Source of the DNA: CAZOBJ01 sp964577825
GTDB taxonomy: Bacteria > Planctomycetota > SZUA-567 > JAFGNG01
NCBI GenBank assembly: GCA_964577825.1
Contig: CAZOBJ010000008.1
Span: forward strand, 1 to 56,927
Reading direction: 5' to 3'
Length of the DNA: 56,927 nt
Shown here one piece after another: positions 16,446-25,180 of this stretch; position 1 is the stretch's first letter, and each line of letters opens with the position of its first letter. The notes below the pieces were generated by a model that was not told the origin of the DNA, did not search any database, and saw nothing but the letters and a program-made list of their open reading frames with translations. The translations under genes were made by a program, and so were the position numbers.

Positions 16446-18349
16446 TTCGCACCACTCGTCAGGTCCAGCCGGATCGAGTTGCGCCCGCCCGCGAGCGGAT
16501 CGGTCACCTCATGCACTCGGGCTTGCTCGGCCGATACGGCCACGGGCACGAATCGGACAATGAGCTCGCGCACACGCGCGCCCGTGGGCAGCGGCGTCTC
16601 GATCACGTGGCGGTACGCGGGCTCGCCGCGCCAGGTCACGGGCCGGGCCGGGCTGCGCGTGGCCGGCCCGCGCACCGTGCCGTCCGCGCACGCGAACGCG
16701 ACCCGCGGAAAGACCTGGTCCACGGCGAGCGGCCGGCCCGCGCGCAGGGCGAGCGCCACGGTAGCGTGCACCCCGTGCGCGGCTGTGACCTCCAGATCCA
16801 CGAGCGCCAGGTCCGCGCCCACGCGCGCGAGCGGCCGGTCCGCGGACGGGGCCTGGAGCCTCCGGTGGACCACCTCCAGGGCCCGGCCCGACGGCCCGTC
16901 CAGGCGCACGGTTCGCGGCGAGCCCTCCTCACCCGTGTCCACGACCAGGGCGCCCACGCGCCGGAACCCGGTCTGCGTGCGCGCGAGCACCACGCTCCCC
17001 GGCGCGGGCACGCCGCGCGGGCCGAATCCCTGGCGCGCGCCCGGCAGGTACACGCCCCGATGGTCCACGCCCAGGAGCAGCGCGCCTGCGGCCGTCTCCC
17101 CGTCCGCAAGGGCCGCCTGGGCCGCGCGCTGGAGGCGCGTCCCGCGCGCGAAGTACTCGGCCTCGCGCAGCACCACGGGCGCGCTCACGAACGCGAACCC
17201 CACGCCTGCCAGCGCCAGGAGCGCCGTGCCCGCCCACGCGCCCCGCGTCAGTCGCCTCGCCCCGCGCGCTGCCAGCAATGCCAGGCACGCGGCCGCGAGC
17301 GCCCACCCCACGGAAGGCAGGTAGAACATGCGCTTCACGAGATACGGATGCGGGGCGAACGCGCCGATCGCATACCCGGCCAGGAACACAAGCAGCCCCT
17401 TGCCCGCCAGGTCCAGAAGGTCCCGGTTGCGCGGGATCTCGCCCTGTGATCCCGTTTGCCCACGCGGAGCCAGCCACGCCGCACACGCCGCGGCCAGGCC
17501 CCCGACCGCCCACACGGCCAGGAACCCGGCGCCCGCGTCCAGCTCACCGCGCAAGAGCGGCAGGAGCGTCGTGCGCACCCCGGGCGAGACCGAGCGCTCC
17601 AGGGCCTGCCCGAGCTGCAGGCCCATCTTCGCAGGCAGGTTCGCGAAGCTGAGCGCATGCGCCTTGCCCGCGTGGCTGAGCGCTCGCTGCAGCCCCACCG
17701 CGCCCAAGCCGGCCAGTGCGTACAGTCCGGCCCCGGCCCAAGGGCGGCGCTTGCCGTACTCCCCTCCACGTATGGCCAGGAGCGCAAAGAGCGGCGCAGC
17801 CACCACGCCCTGCTCATGCACGGCCAGCCCCAGGCCCAACAGCGCCGCGCCCGCGCCGTGCGCGAGCCAGAATCGCCGCCCGCGCACGCACGCCAGATGC
17901 GCGGCGCCCAGGCACGCAGCCGTGGCCGCCAGATAACACGCGTTCGAGGCCCACAACACCGTGCGCGCGCCCTGCGGATGGACGGCGAACAGGAGCGCTG
18001 CAAGCCACGCGCCCCGCGCGCCCACCAGCCGCAGGGCCAGCGCGTACAGGAGCGCGACGTTCCCGAGGTGCATCCCCAGGGTCGCCAGGTGCACGGCCTG
18101 CGGACTGCGCAGCTGGTGCAGGGACCACTGCACCCACACGTCCAGCCGGCCGTTTTCGCTGCCGAACCAGCGGCGCGCGGCCTCCAGGGGCCCGTAGCGC
18201 GCCGCGGTCTGCGTGCGGTTGTAGTCCTCCGCGTACCAGCCCCGGTCCGGCAGCTCCCACACATACACCGCGCACGCGGCCACGAGCACCGCTACGAGCG
18301 GCCACCAGGCGCCTCGCCCGCGGGCGCCCTGTTGCTGCGGTTCGTCCAC
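16442..18349 (-). CDS. polytopic membrane protein, GT-C / TMTC-like glycosyltransferase
   Basis: 635 aa. The first 400 residues contain about ten membrane spans. After the first span comes a periplasmic loop with adjacent acidic and aromatic residues (PDRGWYAEDYNRTQ), where GT-C enzymes keep the catalytic Asp/Glu. Then come ALLYALALRLVG, LLFAVHPQGARTVLW and similar lines typical of PMT/DUF1736-like families. The last 230 residues are a soluble beta-rich extracytoplasmic domain. No ATG fits; the GTG at 18349 has AGGAG seven bases ahead and is followed directly by MAK-like polar residues and the first span. It lies convergent to the DPM-type enzyme, a likely supplier of polyprenyl-phosphate sugar. 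Function is inferred from topology only. Confidence 0.72.
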   Translation of the reverse strand: MDEPQQQGARGRGAWWPLVAVLVAACAVYVWELPDRGWYAEDYNRTQTAARYGPLEAARRWFGSENGRLDVWVQWSLHQLRSPQAVHLATLGMHLGNVALLYALALRLVGARGAWLAALLFAVHPQGARTVLWASNACYLAATAACLGAAHLACVRGRRFWLAHGAGAALLGLGLAVHEQGVVAAPLFALLAIRGGEYGKRRPWAGAGLYALAGLGAVGLQRALSHAGKAHALSFANLPAKMGLQLGQALERSVSPGVRTTLLPLLRGELDAGAGFLAVWAVGGLAAACAAWLAPRGQTGSQGEIPRNRDLLDLAGKGLLVFLAGYAIGAFAPHPYLVKRMFYLPSVGWALAAACLALLAARGARRLTRGAWAGTALLALAGVGFAFVSAPVVLREAEYFARGTRLQRAAQAALADGETAAGALLLGVDHRGVYLPGARQGFGPRGVPAPGSVVLARTQTGFRRVGALVVDTGEEGSPRTVRLDGPSGRALEVVHRRLQAPSADRPLARVGADLALVDLEVTAAHGVHATVALALRAGRPLAVDQVFPRVAFACADGTVRGPATRSPARPVTWRGEPAYRHVIETPLPTGARVRELIVRFVPVAVSAEQARVHEVTDPLAGGRNSIRLDLTSGAN

Positions 18350-18395
18350 CCTGGTCTCCTCGCATTCGGGGCGGCTTCCGCGCCGTCCGGGGCCA

Positions 18396-18424
18396 TGCTT
18401 ACGGGCCCGGCCGCGCAAAGTCAA
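18396..18424 (-). promoter_or_regulatory. sigma70-type promoter, GT-C-like gene
   Basis: On the reverse strand: TTGACT (18419-18424), 17-base spacer, TAAGCA (18396-18401), 47 bases before the GTG start at 18349. Confidence 0.55.
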
Positions 18425-18442
18425 CCGCACCCGGCAACACGG

Positions 18443-18471
18443 TTGCGTTGCGGAAGTCCGGTCGATAGAAT
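18443..18471 (+). promoter_or_regulatory. sigma70-type promoter, acnA-icd
   Basis: TTGCGT (18443-18448), 17-base spacer, TAGAAT (18466-18471), 52 bases before the aconitase start. Back-to-back with the promoter at 18396-18424, with 18 bases between their -35 elements. Confidence 0.58.
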
Positions 18472-18523
18472 ACCGCGGTAACCGAACCGGTTCGCCCGCG
18501 TCTCTTGCGCAAGGGGGCCCGCC

Positions 18524-20461
18524 ATGGCACAGGGCATTGCCGAAAAGCTCCTCCACGATCACCTGGCCGGCGGCACTCCCGAGCCCGGCAGCCCGGTGCA
18601 AATCCGCATCGACCAGACGCTTACCCAGGACGCCACTGGCACCATGGCCTATCTCGAGTTCGAGGCCCTGGGCCGCGACCGGGTCCACACCGACCTGTCG
18701 GTCAGCTACGTGGACCACAACACCCTGCAGGAAGGGTTCGAGAACGCCGACGACCACCGGTACCTCCAGTCCGTGGCCGCCAGGTACGGCATCGTGTTCA
18801 GCCGCCCGGGCAACGGCATCTGCCACCAGGTCCACCTGGAGCGCTTCGCCCGTCCCGGCGCCACGCTCTTGGGAAGCGACTCGCACACGCCCACCGCGGG
18901 CGGCGTGGGGGCGCTCGCCATCGGGGCGGGCGGGCTGGACGTGGCCCTGGCCATGGCCGGGACCCCGTTCACCGTGGCCTGGCCGCGGGTCATCCGCGTG
19001 GCGCTCACGGGCGAGCTTCCCGCCTGGGTGACGGCCAAGGACGTCGTGCTGCATATGCTCAGCGTCCTCTCCACCAAGGGCAACGTCGGGTGCCTGCTCG
19101 AGTACGACGGCCCCGGCGTGCGCACCCTTTCCGTGCCCCAGCGGGCCACGATCACCAACATGGGCGCGGAGACGGGCGTGACCACGAGCGTGTTTCCCAG
19201 CGACGAGGTGACCCGCCGGTTCCTGCGCGCCCAGGCGCGCGAAGACGACTTCCGCGCCCTGGCCGCCGACCCGCAGGCCGACTACGAGCGCACCCTGACC
19301 GTGGACCTGTCCGGCCTCGAACCCCTGGTGGCCACGCCACACAGCCCGGGCAATGTACAGCCCCTGCGTTCGCTTGCGGGCACCAAGGTGGACCAGGTGT
19401 GCATCGGCAGCTGCACGAACAGCTCGTACCAGGACCTCATGACCGTGGCCGGGCTGCTCAAGGGCCGCACGATTCCGCCCTCGGTCTCGCTCGTGGTGGC
19501 CCCGGGCTCGCGCCAGGTCCTGCAAATGATCACGGCCAACGGCGCGCTGGCGGACCTGATCGGCGCGGGCGCGCGCATCGCGGAGACCGCCTGCGGGTTC
19601 TGCATCGGCCAGGGCCACGCGCCCCGGTCGAACGCGGTGACGCTGCGCACCTCGAACCGCAACTTCCAGGGACGAAGCGGCACCCCGTCCGCGCAGATCT
19701 TCCTCGCGAGCCCCGAGGTCGGCGCCGTGGCCGCGCTGACCGGCGAGCTCGTCGACCCGCGCGACACAGACCTCGAGCCCCCGCGCGTGGAGGCGCCGGC
19801 GAAGTTCCTGGTCGACGACCGGATGCTGTTGCGTCCGCCCGAGGACCGGTCCTCCGTCGAGGTGGTGCGGGGCCCGAACATCGGCGATCCGCCGCTCTCC
19901 GAGCCCTTGCCCGAGACCCTCGCAGGCGTGGTCGCCATCAAGGTGGGCGACAAGATCACCACGGACCACATCATGCCCGCGGGCTCGCGGCTCAAGTACC
20001 GCTCCAACGTGCCCAAGTACGCGGAGTTCGTGTTCGAGGGCGTGGACCCCACGTTCCCGGAGCGCGCGGTCCAGAACCGGGACCGCGGCGTGGCGAACGT
20101 CATCGTGGCGGGCGAAAGCTACGGCCAGGGCTCCAGCCGCGAGCACGCGGCCATCTGCCCCATGTACCTGGGCGTGCGCGCGGTGCTGGCCAAGTCCGTG
20201 GAGCGCATCCACGCGGCGAACCTGGTCAACTTCGGGATCCTGCCCCTGGTCTTCGAGCAGCCCGAGGACTACGACGCCCTGGAACCCGACGACGAGCTCG
20301 TGATCGACAGCGTCGCCGAACAACTGCGCGCCGGAGGTCCGGTCACGGTGCGCAACCGCACCAAGGACCGGGACGTGGAGGCGCGCGCGCTTCTGGACGA
20401 GACCTCCCGCGAGGTGGTGCTCGCGGGCGGACGGCTCATGTACGAACGCACCAGCCGCTGA
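18524..20461 (+). CDS. acnA: aconitate hydratase, short Aquifex-type
   Basis: Converts citrate to isocitrate through cis-aconitate with a [4Fe-4S] cluster. It is 645 aa, matching the short Aquifex-type group rather than the ~890 aa AcnA or AcnB. Cluster ligands are C297 in CIGSCTNSS and C357/C360 in ACGFCIGQG. Substrate-site motifs include GSDSHTPTAGGVGALAIGAGG (starting at residue 117), and the C-terminal swivel domain has GDKITTDHIMPAG and GESYGQGSSREHAA. The start ATG 18524 has AAGGGGG 9 bases before it. The icd gene follows after 66 bases and is likely cotranscribed, giving the oxidative branch of the TCA cycle as one unit. Homologous homoaconitase/LeuC functions are less likely next to icd. 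Confidence 0.93.
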   Translation: MAQGIAEKLLHDHLAGGTPEPGSPVQIRIDQTLTQDATGTMAYLEFEALGRDRVHTDLSVSYVDHNTLQEGFENADDHRYLQSVAARYGIVFSRPGNGICHQVHLERFARPGATLLGSDSHTPTAGGVGALAIGAGGLDVALAMAGTPFTVAWPRVIRVALTGELPAWVTAKDVVLHMLSVLSTKGNVGCLLEYDGPGVRTLSVPQRATITNMGAETGVTTSVFPSDEVTRRFLRAQAREDDFRALAADPQADYERTLTVDLSGLEPLVATPHSPGNVQPLRSLAGTKVDQVCIGSCTNSSYQDLMTVAGLLKGRTIPPSVSLVVAPGSRQVLQMITANGALADLIGAGARIAETACGFCIGQGHAPRSNAVTLRTSNRNFQGRSGTPSAQIFLASPEVGAVAALTGELVDPRDTDLEPPRVEAPAKFLVDDRMLLRPPEDRSSVEVVRGPNIGDPPLSEPLPETLAGVVAIKVGDKITTDHIMPAGSRLKYRSNVPKYAEFVFEGVDPTFPERAVQNRDRGVANVIVAGESYGQGSSREHAAICPMYLGVRAVLAKSVERIHAANLVNFGILPLVFEQPEDYDALEPDDELVIDSVAEQLRAGGPVTVRNRTKDRDVEARALLDETSREVVLAGGRLMYERTSR

Positions 20462-20527
20462 CCGGCCCACCGGGGGCCGGGACGCGGGCGGGACTTCGCC
20501 CAGGCGTTGGAGCAGGAGACGCAGACC

Positions 20528-21739
20528 ATGGCCGACGGGCAACGGATCACGTGTAAGGACGGCAACCTGCAGGTGCCGGACGAGCCCATCGTCCCCTTCA
20601 TCCAGGGCGACGGCACGGGGCCGGACATCTGGCGCGCCGCGGTGCGCGTGTTCGACGCCGCGGTGGACAAGGCCTACGGCGGCGACCGGCGCATCGTATG
20701 GAAGGAGCTGTTGGCCGGCGAGCGCGCTAACCAGGAGGTCGGTGAATGGCTGCCCGAGGAGACGATCCAGGCCTTCCGCGAGTACCTGGTGGGCATCAAG
20801 GGTCCGCTCACCACGCCCGTGGGCGGGGGGTACCGCAGTCTGAACGTCACCCTGCGCCAGACCCTGGACCTGTACGTGTGCCTGCGCCCGGTGCGCTGGG
20901 TGCCCGGAGTCCCCAGCCCCGTGCGGCGGCCCGAGCTCGTGGACATGGTCGTGTTCCGCGAGAACACCGAGGACGTGTACGCGGGCAAGGAGCTTCAGGC
21001 CTACAGCGAGGACGCGCGCAAGCTGCTGGAGATGTGCAAGCAGGCCTACGGGTGGGACATCCGCGCGGACAGCGGCCTGGGCCTGAAGCCCGTGAGCGAA
21101 ACCGGCTCCAAGCGCCTGGTGCGCGCGGCCATCAACTACGCCATCGACCGCGACCGCCGCAGCGTGACCCTGATGCACAAGGGCAACATCATGAAGTTCA
21201 CCGAGGGCGCGTTCCGCGCCTGGGGGTACGAGGTCGCGCGCGAGGAGTTTCCCGAGCGCACCGTCACCTGGGAGGAGTGCGGCGACGAGGTGCCCGAGGG
21301 CAAGATCCTCATCAAGGACGCGATCGCGGACATCCTGTTGCAGCAGGTGCTCACCCGGCCGGCCGAGTTTGACGTCATTGCCACCATGAACCTGAACGGC
21401 GACTACATCTCCGACGCGCTCGCGGCGCAGGTGGGCGGCATCGGCATCGCGCCGGGCGGCAACATCAACTACGAATCCGGCCACGCCCTCTTCGAGGCCA
21501 CCCACGGCACCGCGCCGAAGTACGCGAACCAGGACAAGGTGAACCCCTCGTCGTTGATCCTCTCGGGCCAGATGATGCTGCGCCACCTCGGCTGGAACGA
21601 GGCGGCCGACAAGATCGTCGAGGCCCTGGAGGCCACCATCGCGGACAAGATCGTGACCTACGACTTCGCGCGCCTGACCGAGAGCGCCACCGTGGTGCCC
21701 TGCTCCGGGTTCGCGACCGCGATGATCGAGCACATGTAG
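20528..21739 (+). CDS. icd: isocitrate dehydrogenase, NADP-type
   Basis: Oxidatively decarboxylates isocitrate to 2-oxoglutarate; 403 aa, close to the 416 aa E. coli Icd. Substrate residues are in RSLNVTLRQTLDLYVCLRP (the Ser corresponding to the E. coli phosphorylated Ser is S104), FRENTEDVYAG, and a catalytic YAIDRDRRSVTLMHKGNIMK block. The coenzyme loop HGTAPKYANQDKVNP keeps the Lys-Tyr pair that marks NADP rather than NAD use in this subfamily. ATG 20528 was preferred to 20507 because GGAGCAGGAG lies just before it and the homologous N-terminus fits. No kinase/phosphatase gene is nearby. It is second in the operon with the aconitase. Confidence 0.95.
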   Translation: MADGQRITCKDGNLQVPDEPIVPFIQGDGTGPDIWRAAVRVFDAAVDKAYGGDRRIVWKELLAGERANQEVGEWLPEETIQAFREYLVGIKGPLTTPVGGGYRSLNVTLRQTLDLYVCLRPVRWVPGVPSPVRRPELVDMVVFRENTEDVYAGKELQAYSEDARKLLEMCKQAYGWDIRADSGLGLKPVSETGSKRLVRAAINYAIDRDRRSVTLMHKGNIMKFTEGAFRAWGYEVAREEFPERTVTWEECGDEVPEGKILIKDAIADILLQQVLTRPAEFDVIATMNLNGDYISDALAAQVGGIGIAPGGNINYESGHALFEATHGTAPKYANQDKVNPSSLILSGQMMLRHLGWNEAADKIVEALEATIADKIVTYDFARLTESATVVPCSGFATAMIEHM

Positions 21740-21750
21740 CCGACCGCGGC

Positions 21751-21779
21751 TTGACACCGCGGCCCGGGCCCACTAGCCT
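21751..21779 (+). promoter_or_regulatory. sigma70-type promoter, GH4 pair
   Basis: TTGACA (21751-21756), 17-base spacer, TAGCCT (21774-21779), beginning 12 bases after the icd stop and ending 38 bases before the first GH4 start. It gives the glycosidase pair expression independent of icd. Confidence 0.58.
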
Positions 21780-21817
21780 CAAGCCCTTCCGCCCCGGACC
21801 AGCCGAAAGGGAGGGCC

Positions 21818-23143
21818 ATGGCCAAGATCGTATTCGTCGGCGCGGGCAGCTTCGGGTTCACGCGCGGGCTCGTGCGCGACCTTCTCACCTTTCCCACCAT
21901 GCGCGACGCCACCATCGGGCTGGTGGACACGAACAAGGAGCGCCTGCGCTTCGCGGTGCGCGCCGTGAACAAGATCATCGACCAGGGCGGATACCCCGCC
22001 ACGGTCCAGGCCTCCACCGACCGGCGCGAGATGCTCCCGGGCGCGGACGGGGTGCTCGTCACCATCCTGTGCGGCTCCACCCGGGTGTGGCGCCACGACA
22101 TCCTGATCCCCAAGCAGTACGGCGTGGACGTCACGATCGGCGACACGCGCGGGCCCTCGGGCGTATTCCGCGCGCTGCGCACGATCCCCGAGATGCTGGC
22201 CATCTGCCGGGACATGGAGGAGCTGTGCCCCGACGCGCTCATGCTCAACTACACGAACCCCATGGCGATGCTCTGTCACGCCATGCAGCGCTCCAGCCCC
22301 ATCGAGGCCACGGGCCTGTGCCACAGCGTGCAGGGCGGCGCGCGCAAGCTCGAACGCTGGATGAACCTCAAGCCGCACAGCATGGACTACGTGTGCGCGG
22401 GGCTCAACCACCTGTCCTGGTACCTGAAGCTCGAACGGAACGGCCGCGACCTGTATCCGCGCCTGAAGCGCAAGGTCCGCTCGGACCCGGACGTCTACTG
22501 GCAGGAGCCCGTGCGCAACGAGATGCTCCTCCACCTCGGGTACTTCGTCACCGAAGGCAGCGGGCACAACAGCGAGTACAACTGGTGGTTCCGCAAGCGG
22601 CCGGACCTGATCCGCCACTTCTTCCGCGGGGGCAAGGGGCTGAACACCGGCACGAACGCGTATCTTCTGAAGATGTACCAGGCGCGAGAGAAGACCTGGA
22701 AGCAAGGCATCCGCGAGTGGCTGGCCCGCCCGGAGATCGACCTCGCCCGCGGGCACGAGTACGCGGCCTCCATCCTGCACGCGCGCCTGGGCGGGGAGCT
22801 GTTTCCGTTCAACGGCAACGTGCCCAACCACGGGCTCGTCACGAACCTGCCCGCGGGCTGCTGCGTGGAGATCCCGTGCGTGGCCACGCGCGCCGGGGTC
22901 AGGCCCCTGCACGTGGGCGACCTGCCCATGCCGGTGCTGGGCCTCACGCACCTGACCGCGAACAACCACATGCTCGCCGTGGAGGGCGCGCTCACCGCCG
23001 ACGCGGGCCTCGTGTACCAGGCCATTGCCCACGACCCCTTGACCGCCGCGAAGCTCAGCCTCGCCGAGGCCAGAAAGATGACCCGCGACATGTTCCGCCG
23101 CAACCGGCGGCACCTGCCTCAGTTCAAGCAGATCAACCTCTAG
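21818..23143 (+). CDS. GH4 glycosidase, alpha-galactosidase (MelA) type, copy 1
   Basis: Intracellular glycosidase of family 4, which uses NAD+ and a divalent metal in a redox-elimination mechanism; 441 aa. The N-terminal Rossmann motif is VGAGSFGFTRGLVRD (from residue 7). The asparagine loop is NYTNPMAM (144-151). The metal-site cysteine and histidine are C168 and H169 in GLCHSVQG, with a further His in GLNHLSWYLKL (H198). The CHS form is typical of alpha-galactosidase and galacturonidase members rather than 6-phospho-glycosidases. No signal peptide. GGGAGGGCC precedes the ATG. The second copy follows after 18 bases. Confidence 0.9.
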   Translation: MAKIVFVGAGSFGFTRGLVRDLLTFPTMRDATIGLVDTNKERLRFAVRAVNKIIDQGGYPATVQASTDRREMLPGADGVLVTILCGSTRVWRHDILIPKQYGVDVTIGDTRGPSGVFRALRTIPEMLAICRDMEELCPDALMLNYTNPMAMLCHAMQRSSPIEATGLCHSVQGGARKLERWMNLKPHSMDYVCAGLNHLSWYLKLERNGRDLYPRLKRKVRSDPDVYWQEPVRNEMLLHLGYFVTEGSGHNSEYNWWFRKRPDLIRHFFRGGKGLNTGTNAYLLKMYQAREKTWKQGIREWLARPEIDLARGHEYAASILHARLGGELFPFNGNVPNHGLVTNLPAGCCVEIPCVATRAGVRPLHVGDLPMPVLGLTHLTANNHMLAVEGALTADAGLVYQAIAHDPLTAAKLSLAEARKMTRDMFRRNRRHLPQFKQINL

Positions 23144-23161
23144 ATCAGGAAGGGCGCCATC

Positions 23162-24493
23162 ATGGCCAAGATCGTGTTCGTCGGCGCGGGCAGCTTCGGC
23201 TTCACCCGGGGATTGGTGCGCGACGTCTTGACCTTTCCGACCACGCGGGATGCCGAGCTCTGCCTCGTGGACATCAACAAGGAGCGCCTGCGCTTCGCCG
23301 AGCGCATGGTGCGCAAGATCATCGGCATGGGCGGGTACCCGGCCACCGTGACCGCCACCACGGACCGGCGCGAGGTGCTCAAGGGCGCGGACGCCGTGCT
23401 GGTGACGATCCTGGCGAGCCCGCCCGAGGTGTTCCAGTACGACTTCCACATCCCCAAGAAGTACGGCGTGGACGTGACCATCGGCGACACCCGCGGCCCG
23501 TCTGGCGTGTTCCGGTTCCTGCGCACCATCCCGCACCTGGAGGCCATCACCCGGGACATGGAGGAGCTTTGCCCGGACGCGCTGTTGCTCAACTACACGA
23601 ACCCGATGGCCATGCTGTGCCATTCGCTGCACCGCACCACCGGCGTAGAGACGACCGGCCTCTGCCACAGCGTGCAGGGGACCGCCGGGCTGTTCGAACA
23701 CTGGCTCAAGCTCCCGGCCGGGTCACTCGACTACGTGTGCGCGGGCATCAACCACCTGGCCTGGTACCTGAAGCTCGAGCGCAACGGCCGCAACATCTAC
23801 CCCCGGCTGCGCAAGCGCATCGAGTCGGACCCGGAGGTGTACCACCACACCCCGGTGCGCAACGAGCTCTTCCTGTCCCTGGGCTACTACGTGACCGAGT
23901 CGAGCAGCCACCAGTCCGAGTACAGCTGGTGGTACCGCAAGCGGCCGGACCTCATCAAGCAGTACTCCACCGGCCCCCGCGGCGGGGCGATGCCGTACGC
24001 ATCGCTGCTCAAGCGCTACCAGAAGCGCAAGAAGACCTGGCGCAAGGCCCTGCGCGATTGGCTGTCCGAAGAGGCGCCCATCAGCCTGGAGCGCGGCAAG
24101 GAGTACGCGGCCGCCATCATCCACGCGCGCCTGGGCGGGGAGCTTTTCCCGTTCAACGGCAACGTGCCCAACCGCGGCATTGTCACGAACCTGCCCGAGG
24201 GCTGCTGCGTGGAGGTGCCCACCGTGGCCACGCGCTCCGGGGTCAAGGCCATCCAGGTGGGCGACCTGCCCATGTCGGTGCTGGGGCTCACGCACCTGAC
24301 CGCGAACAACCACATGCTCGCGGTAGAGGGGCACCTGTCGCGCGACCCCGGGCTCGTCTTCCAGGCCATTGCGCACGACCCCCTGACCGCGGCGAACTGC
24401 TCGCTGGCCGAGGCGCGCAAGATGACCGGTGAGCTCTTCGCGCGCTTTCGCCGGTACCTGCCCCAGTTCAAGGGCAAGCGCATCCGGCTCTAG
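23162..24493 (+). CDS. GH4 glycosidase, alpha-galactosidase (MelA) type, copy 2
   Basis: 443 aa paralogue of the preceding gene, about three quarters identical in the N-terminal 70 residues by eye. All catalytic elements are kept: VGAGSFGFTRGL, NYTNPMAM, GLCHSVQGT and GINHLAWYLKL. The C-terminal FPFNGNVPN and LTANNHMLAVEG blocks are near identical in both copies. Differences cluster in the loop that faces the substrate (LASPPEVFQYDFHIPKK here, LCGSTRVWRHDILIPKQ in copy 1) and in the TESSSHQSEYSWWY segment, so the two may accept different alpha-linked sugars. AGGAAGGGCGCC gives its own ribosome-binding site. Convergent with nadD 21 bases downstream. Confidence 0.9.
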   Translation: MAKIVFVGAGSFGFTRGLVRDVLTFPTTRDAELCLVDINKERLRFAERMVRKIIGMGGYPATVTATTDRREVLKGADAVLVTILASPPEVFQYDFHIPKKYGVDVTIGDTRGPSGVFRFLRTIPHLEAITRDMEELCPDALLLNYTNPMAMLCHSLHRTTGVETTGLCHSVQGTAGLFEHWLKLPAGSLDYVCAGINHLAWYLKLERNGRNIYPRLRKRIESDPEVYHHTPVRNELFLSLGYYVTESSSHQSEYSWWYRKRPDLIKQYSTGPRGGAMPYASLLKRYQKRKKTWRKALRDWLSEEAPISLERGKEYAAAIIHARLGGELFPFNGNVPNRGIVTNLPEGCCVEVPTVATRSGVKAIQVGDLPMSVLGLTHLTANNHMLAVEGHLSRDPGLVFQAIAHDPLTAANCSLAEARKMTGELFARFRRYLPQFKGKRIRL

Positions 24494-24514
24494 ACGAGGC
24501 GGGGCTTCGGGGGG

Positions 24515-25129
24515 TCAGGACCGGTACAGCCCGTACGCGCGGATGTACGCGGCCACGAGCGGGGGCACCAGCCCCTCGATGGACTCGCCGCGGCGCACGC
24601 GCGCGCGCACCTCGGTGCTCGACACGTCCCGCGGCGCGATGGGCAACAGGGTCTGGGCCAGGGCCTGCGCGTACCCGTGCAGGGAGGGGTCCAGGACCTG
24701 GGTAAGCGTCTCCCGCGTGAGCTCCGTGCTCGGCCGCGTGGCGATGATGGGCCGACCCAGGCGCAGCACCTCCTCGACCTCCCGCCACTTGTGCAGCTCC
24801 GGGATCATATCTGCGCCCAGAAGCAGCCGGTACTCGGTGTCCGGGTGCGCGTCGCGAAGTGCGCGCAGGGTGTCCACCGTGTAGCTGGGCCCGGGGCGGT
24901 CCACCTCGATCCGGCACACCTCCAGGCCCGGCTCCTCTGCGAGAGCGCGTTCGAGCATGGCCACGCGGTGCGCCGCGGGCGTGAGGTTCGCGCGCTCCTT
25001 GTGCGGGGGGTCGGCTGCGGGCACGAGCAGCACCGGGTCGAGCCCGCGCGCCTCGCGCGCAGAGCGGGCCAGGTGCAGGTGCCCGCAGTGCACGGGATCA
25101 AAGGTCCCGCCCAGCACCCCCACGGCCAT
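24515..25129 (-). CDS. nadD: nicotinate-nucleotide adenylyltransferase
   Basis: Makes deamido-NAD from nicotinate mononucleotide and ATP, an essential step of NAD synthesis. The HxGH nucleotidyltransferase motif is GGTFDPVHCGH (residues 7-17), PAADPPHK is the NaMN-binding loop, and VSSTEVRARVRRG is the C-terminal ISSTxIR motif. The start at 25129 (MAVGVLGG) matches the family's usual beginning and has AAGGA nine bases before it. An ATG at 25153, also with GAGGA upstream, would add eight residues (MPTQGKRQ) and cannot be excluded. Length about 204 aa is normal. It lies 51 bases after the SIS-domain gene and probably shares its transcript. Confidence 0.95.
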   Translation of the reverse strand: MAVGVLGGTFDPVHCGHLHLARSAREARGLDPVLLVPAADPPHKERANLTPAAHRVAMLERALAEEPGLEVCRIEVDRPGPSYTVDTLRALRDAHPDTEYRLLLGADMIPELHKWREVEEVLRLGRPIIATRPSTELTRETLTQVLDPSLHGYAQALAQTLLPIAPRDVSSTEVRARVRRGESIEGLVPPLVAAYIRAYGLYRS

Positions 25130-25180
25130 TTGCCGTTTTCCTTGCGTGGGCATGGACCCGGGTTCCTCGCGCGGACGAGA

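Noticed and set aside
16442..21757. Reverse-strand open frame of about 1770 codons spanning icd, aconitase and the GT-C-like gene
   Set aside because: Only the last 636 codons are a real gene. The rest is antisense to two strongly conserved enzymes and is open only because GC-rich DNA lacks stops.
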